Assembly (NCBI GenBank): GCA_001805375.1
Contig: MHFY01000034.1
Coordinates: forward strand, 6,240 to 13,423
DNA length: 7,184 nt
Source of the DNA: Omnitrophica WOR_2 bacterium GWA2_47_8
Lineage (GTDB): Bacteria; Omnitrophota; Gorgyraeia; Zapsychrales; GWA2-47-8
Reading direction: 5' to 3'
The position numbers and the translations under genes are program-made. Shown here piece by piece: positions 1 through 6,100 of this stretch. Below the pieces are notes generated by a model. The model had not been told where the DNA came from. It did no database searches and was given only the letters and a program-made list of their open reading frames with translations. The number at the start of each line of letters is the position of its first letter. The stretch's first letter is position 1.

Positions 1-1
1 C

Positions 2-166
2 CTCTTCTCTGCTTCCCCGAAGGACAAAGTACATATGATAACCTTCATCCTCGACAAATATTCCCGTAAGCTGGGCCTTTTTAGCAGCGGCATAAACAGC
101 ATCCGTGGCAATATGGCACATCCCGCAGTCCGGAGAGTCAACGTAGCGGTACCCCTTAAACAGTTC
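2..166 (-). other. Start of a Cys/His domain cut by the window edge (res 2340-2394)
   Basis: The last visible piece reads YVDSPDCGMCHIATDAVYAA (Cys2353, Cys2356, His2357), then a helix, and then EGYHMYFVLRG with His2383. A Cys at the start of a helix followed by a His on a strand is the layout of papain-fold or transglutaminase-like hydrolases, where the two form a catalytic pair. CGMCH could equally be a metal or disulfide site. The third catalytic residue, if any, would lie beyond the window. The assignment is tentative. Confidence 0.3.
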
Positions 167-3100
167 CTCCCGATGGTCCAATAAGCTCATTTCGATCTCA
201 ACCTCACGCAGCCGCGCGATCAGTTTATAAATCGCGGAGGAAAGTTCATCATTAAACAACCCTTTAACATCACTGATCGAAACGGACGGCAATTGGGCCA
301 ACGGCTTTAGAACATCTGCCAAAAGCAAGGTCAATCGCTCTCTTAATTGTTTTCCTGCGGCGTTCAGATGATCTTGATAATCGGCGATCTTCTCTTGAGA
401 AGTCTTCTCTGGTAATAATTCTTTTAATTTCTTATAAATAGACGGGTACCTTGCTTTCGTTAACGCTTCAGCATTGGCGTGATCTGATTTTTGCTCTTCG
501 ATCTCGTGGTAGGCAACGACTTCCAGGGCTTCTTTTAAATTATCCGGGAAAGCCATTTTAAGATGGGCAATAAGAAATATGGATGAGAAATAAATATTGA
601 GTGTTTCCCCTTCATAATGCGCGTAGATGAAGCCCTCCGGTGATGATCTGGCAATATTCTTTCGCAGTTCGAAGAACCTTAGCGGTGTATTCTCAAATGA
701 GAATGGAAATTCTCCGCTTATGGAATCAATGGCTTTAAGAGATACGCCTTCTCTAATAATGCCTTCAATTTCTTTTCTATGCCCCGCATCCAGGTTCCCG
801 AAGTAGCCCTGCCCGCCGTTTTTCTTGGCAAAGGCGGCGACCCGCTCTTTGACCTTATCAAAGCGCCTTTTTAGTTCCTCATCTAAAGACCTGTAATTCA
901 TCTCTAACGCATCATAAAGATCCCTTTGATAATCTTCCCAATCTAAGGGGTCTTGGCGTTCGATCTTGACCAACAACATTTCATGCTGCTCACGGTTGCC
1001 GGAAGAAGAGGCTTGCGCTTCCGATCTCTGGGCCCTGCCTTGTCCATTGGCCTGTTTAAAGACTGCCGAAATTTCTCTCCCCGGTCTCTTGGCCACCATG
1101 AGCCTGGTTTGCCCGCTCCTGAATGCGGTAGTAACGATCTTGAGGCCTCTAATTCCCTTTTGGTTTATGACCGCGATGGCCCTATCCAATATGTCAAAGG
1201 TCCGGATCACTAACAATTTTGTAAAAATACCATCTCCCGTCCCTGTCAGTCCATGGATAGCGGTATGGAATCCGTCCTGAGATCCATTAAATACCTGGAA
1301 ATAAGAAACTTCCTTACCCGGAGAAAGCGAAAGCAGGTATCCGCCCAGGACTTCCCTGATGTCCCTTTCCAGGATCTTGTGAAGCGGCAGGCGCAAGAGC
1401 GCCTTTTCTTCTTCCGGTATGTGAGAGCTTGCCAAACGCCCCTTGACCCACGTTATAATATCTGCCGCGCCGTCTGTATAGAATCCATTGATCTTAAAGA
1501 ACCTGTCCAGATCGACCGTCTTAAAGGCCTTGCCGACTTTAATTCTTGGCTTCGCTTTTTGTACGGCTTTATGTTCAGATGGACTGGACTTGGCCGGCCT
1601 TCTGCTTACAGCCGGCGCTTTTGCGGCGGCAGCGGGCTTCGCTTGCGCGGCTGTCTTGCGTTTTCCTGGTTTTAAGACCCCTTTAAGGTCTTTTTCAACG
1701 ATCAGCGCGCTTAAAACCTTGACCGCTTTCGGGTATTCCCGGGCGGTTGAGATCATGGCCTGCCGATGGGCCTCTTGCGGCGCGATCTTTGCCTTGATCA
1801 ATTCTTCCTCTTTCCATTCATGGTAAGCGATGGCCTGCAGGGCATCCTGGACATCCATGAGATTCTTAAATCTTCTTCTGATCTTTTGGGCCAAAGAATC
1901 CGAAGAAAGATAAATATCCAAAGCCTGATCTTTATCATTCCAATGGCCGTAAATGAAATCCTTCGGCGCCGGCTGCTCTATCGGCTTGGTCAGGTAGAAA
2001 AAACGGAATATCCTGTTTTCCGAATTCTCTGATACGACACGGCCGCTGAAATTTTCTACGCCCGCACTGCTGAAGGCTTTCTTCTTGATCAGGGCCTTGA
2101 TCGAACGGACATTCTTCCCGCTCAAATTCCCGAAATAGCCTCTTTTACCTCGAGCTTTTCTTGTCACAACCGGCTTGACCACATAAAGATTCCCTTTCGG
2201 CGCCATCCAGTCCGGGTCATCAGTAAAGACCCCTTCCAGGTCGGTTCCATTTAATAAACCATTCAATTCAACATAACCGGCTTCTTTAATTTTTCTGCTC
2301 TTGCGCAAACGGCTTAAATGACCGCCCGGCTCACCCTGGGCTTCCTGCTGAACGTCATCGTATCTTAGCCAAATAAAGCCATCCGTAGAAACAGCCCGCT
2401 GGGCTAATTGAAATTGGCTATCGAAATCGCCGGGGGCGTTGATCGTGACGATATCGAACGGTTCTTTACTTTTGAATCGCCCGGCATCCATTATTCTTAG
2501 ATCCAGCGGCAGGCCTTCCTTTTCCGCTACAGCTTTCACCTTTTTAAAGGCTCTCACAGCCCTGGGATCTTTCTCTATGGCTACGATCTGCTGGACGCCA
2601 AAACCATTTTCTTTAAGCCATCGGCCGAATACCAGCGGGAATACTCCCAGCCCGGTCCCGATATCCAGGATACGCAGCGGCCTGTTCGTTACGCCGAGCA
2701 TAAGGACCAGGGCGAGAAATAATCTTCTTGTATCATTTTTTATTTTCTTCTGCCTATTCTTTGCGGCCAACCTTCCATTAAAGGCGCCATGTCCCATGAA
2801 CCAATCTATCTCTGCTGCGTTATATCTATCTACTGTACCTATATTCTCCGAGGCACTTAAGGCGAATGCCATCCGATCCATGGTCAAATGCGATTTAAGG
2901 AATTCCCTCTCTGCCTTTATATTTTCGTAATGGGAACGGCCATTGAGTTCGTGTACAAAGACACTGGCTAAAAGCAGCTGCCGGTCAATCGTGCGGGCTG
3001 AAATTCGGGACAGGAAGGGTTTTTCCAAATAGATAATATTATTTTGAGGATCATGCGCCGCGCCGAAGGCCTCTTCTTTAACATCCAATAAAATGATCTT

Positions 3101-6100
3101 GGGCGGGCTCGCCTTTGGCGAAGCTTCGCCACTTTTTCCACATTGACTTTGTGAAGTAAGCGGCGGGGCGCGTTGGGCAGGCACGGATTTTTGCTGTTGT
3201 AAATAACCCATCGCCGTCTTCAAAGCCGCCTTGATCCAGGCGTCACGAAGGACTATTGTGGAGACCTTGGCATTGAAATAATTTTTGAGGACATTAAACG
3301 TCTCTTTCCAGGAATATCCGTTATACCCGCCGTCTTGGGGCTCTCGCCGTTTTTTATGCGCTTGTTTCGCGGGCATACTGCTTTCGGTCAAGATCCTTCT
3401 GATCTCTTTTCGTGAGATCATGCGGTCATCGTTCTTTTTCTCACCCACAAAAAGAGCTTTAGGCCAACTTTTCGGATGCTTAGGCTCAGCTGGAGAACCG
3501 AACTCGCTCATGACCTCAACCTTATAGCGCGCCAAAATTTTCACCACCAGATGTTTAAAAGCGATCTTGGGATTTTTTCGAATGACTTTGAGCGCTGATC
3601 TATAAAGTACGCGCCAATCACGGGGATAATGATCTTTGGCCAGCTCCATCATGATCCATAATAACTGGATCTGGGCGGTGTCATGGGCTTCTACGATCTC
3701 CAGGTTTTCTTTCCTGCTCCCCAGGGCCGAATTCTTTTTAAACCATCCTCGAATAGCCTCTCCCCACCCGCCCATTATTTGAGCCATGCTGAATGCGCCC
3801 AGATCAGATACAAACTCATCTATCGGAATGGGATTCTTTCCTTTGGCCCGGGTTAAATGATGGGTAACCTCGTGGGCGAATGTGCTTATAACGTGAGCAC
3901 GCGGAGAATTCTTGATATAAGGAATGCCTATACTAAAACCAGAATCGGCATTCTCATAGCGATCGCTGAAATGCGCTTTCTCCAGGATCGCCTTAACGAT
4001 CTTTTTATATTCTTTTCTGCTTATTGCAGGAAAAATATCCTTAATAATGACTAAGACCGCCAAAAGGTATTTCCGCAGCATGACCTCACGATTGGGATCC
4101 GCTAAAAGGTTCCTAATGGAAGGCATGCCCCGCAGGACTTCTTTTGCTTTTTCCACCGGCGACATTTCAAAGATCCGGTCAACATCCACGAGAGAAGAGT
4201 GCTGCCTGACAAGCCTTTCGTTGGCCCTGATCGCTCTGGCAAAATGACGGACACTTATTTTTGTCCTATTCCTAAGCGATCGGACAATTTCTCTCCGCAC
4301 TCCATTTTTGCGGACTTTTTTGTAATGCGGATTGAATATCTGATCCAGCATGCGGGCCCTCATCGCAGCAATGATCTCATCAGGGTCAAGGACATCCTTT
4401 TCTTCTTTTTTGATAATACTTCTGCTTTCTTTGAATTTCCGCGGCCCTAACCAGCCGATCGTGATAAGGTTCAGAACGAACCAATAAGGCCTTAATACAA
4501 AACAGTCGGCGCAATCATTTCTCCTAAACTTACTCAAAAGATCAATAAATTCTATTACCCCGAATCCGGCTATCTTCGTTAACGCGCGCTGATATCCTTG
4601 TGTATTGATGCGCTCGGCTTCTTTGATCTCTTTTCTGCCGAGATAGCGCGTCATCACGAACTCCGCCTCGGTGAACTGGTTACGGCGGTGTGCTTGAGCG
4701 TTAAGCTCATGGACAAAGACAGCGGCGAATTTTAACTTTAAATTCTTTTTGGTCTTAAGGATCTGATGAAGGAAAGGTTCTTCGATATAGATAGTATTGT
4801 CGGCTTTTTCATACGTGGCGCCGAAGGTCATGCGGGGAGACCTGATAATGATCACCGCAGGCGGGGCCCGGTTCAGGTTTGAAGGGTCGGCCCTTCTTAA
4901 ATACGAACGGGCTTCCTTGCGGGCGGACATAAAAATGCCGCGCAGCCTTGCGTCAAGCTTTCGCAGAGGAACAAATTCCAGAGCCCCTTTGGCGCGGCGT
5001 TCTTTATAATATTTAAGCTGCCTTCTTGTTTTATTGATCGGCCAATCGCGGTACCCGCCGTCTTGGGGCTCACCCGAAACATAGGACGGGTTGGCTTTCG
5101 TGAACTCATTGAAGGCCGCCATGCTCTTGAATTCAAAGACTTCCGATCTTCCGGTCGCATAATCAGGCAGGATAAAATAATACGCCGGGTCGATAACGAT
5201 CTGAAGTTTGTCCCCGATAAAGTTGATCTGTTCCCTGGCATCGTCCCTTTGAAGCCCGGCGCCCAACTTGATCAGCATGCCTTTGGGTTTACCGGCGACC
5301 TGCAGGCGCATGGTCTGCGCTGACTGTCCTTTACTGACCGTCTTTGCTAAAGGAAGGTTCTCCCCGACCGGGGCCACCAGGATCTGACGAGGGTTAATGT
5401 CTCGGTCAATATCCACATCATCGCTTTCATAACGAACATAAAGATCAATTCCGTTCTCTTTCACTTTAACATTGTGCGGCACCAGGGTCGTGCGGATAGC
5501 GGCGGGTTTCAGGTCCCCATACATCAAAAGAGGCATGCGACTTAAAATAATGATCTCGCCCCGAGCGTTCATAGTAAATTCGATATTTAAAGAGTATCCA
5601 AAATACTTTTCCAACCCCACCGCCATTCGGCTGAGCCTCTTGATCTGCTCTTCCATTTGCTCAGCGGATATTTTCCAATCCTGATTTTTCCCTCGTTTCG
5701 CCTGGAAGATAGTAAAGTCTCTTTTATCAACGATATACCTATCCGCATCAATGCGGTCATCCGCGATCCAGCGCGGTGAGTCGGTGGAGACATTGAGGAC
5801 AAGCTGGCCCCAATTACTGCTTGTCGTATTGATGGTCGTGATGATCCCGGACATCTGCGGATTTACGATATTTTCCTGGATCAGAACAGAAGGATAATAT
5901 TTGGACAATACGAATACCTGGCTGAGCGGCACCTGCATTTTTTCTTTGGCGAGGTTGGCGAGTTCTTTTTTCTTTGTTAAAAGGCGTTCGACGATCTCAT
6001 CATTAAAATACCTGCGCCAGACTTCCAGAAGGGCCCGGCTGAGCTCGCGTTCATTGGACATAACGCCGCTGGAGAACAAGGGGCTGTAAATTTTATGCTC

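Larger units (their letters stand above)
2894..3346 (-). repeat. Module A2 (res 1280-1430): EPQDGGY ... HELN metallopeptidase-like repeat, second copy
   Basis: The second copy of the module at 4634..5074. It carries REPQDGGY (to Tyr1287), then RAPP (1338-1341), the core AFGAAHDPQNNIIYLEKPFL, and VFVHELNGRSHYEN (His1411, Glu1412, His1418) followed by AEREF. Against A1 the best-matching segments are FGA...N-I-Y-x-E-x-PFL and VFVHELN. Gly1415 replaces the second His of HExxH, as Ala829 does in A1, so the altered motif is a property of the family and not a chance loss. Between RAPP and the IILLD strand this copy has 20 extra residues that A1 lacks (see 3101..3160). Confidence 0.72.

Noticed and set aside
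1253..1826. Two overlapping plus-strand open frames of 140 and 112 codons
   Set aside because: Both run antisense to the B1, linker and unknown-domain region of the giant gene. The hydrophobic Ala/Leu product of the second is the reverse reading of the Ala/Lys/Pro linker.
2439..2930. 163-codon plus-strand open frame, the longest closed one
   Set aside because: It lies antisense to the methyltransferase and module A2 coding sequence, has no recognisable domain, and its Ser/Leu/Phe-rich product is typical of an antisense shadow.
3116..3131. Palindrome as a rho-independent terminator
   Set aside because: It lies inside the continuous coding frame and no run of T follows the hairpin in the direction of transcription.
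4448..4486. Hydrophobic run YWFVLNLITIGWL as a transmembrane segment
   Set aside because: About 13 residues is too short to span a membrane and it is flanked by soluble-type sequence on both sides.
4897..5241. 114-codon minus-strand open frame
   Set aside because: It overlaps the giant gene on the same strand in another frame; the giant frame carries module A1 here, while this one shows no domain.
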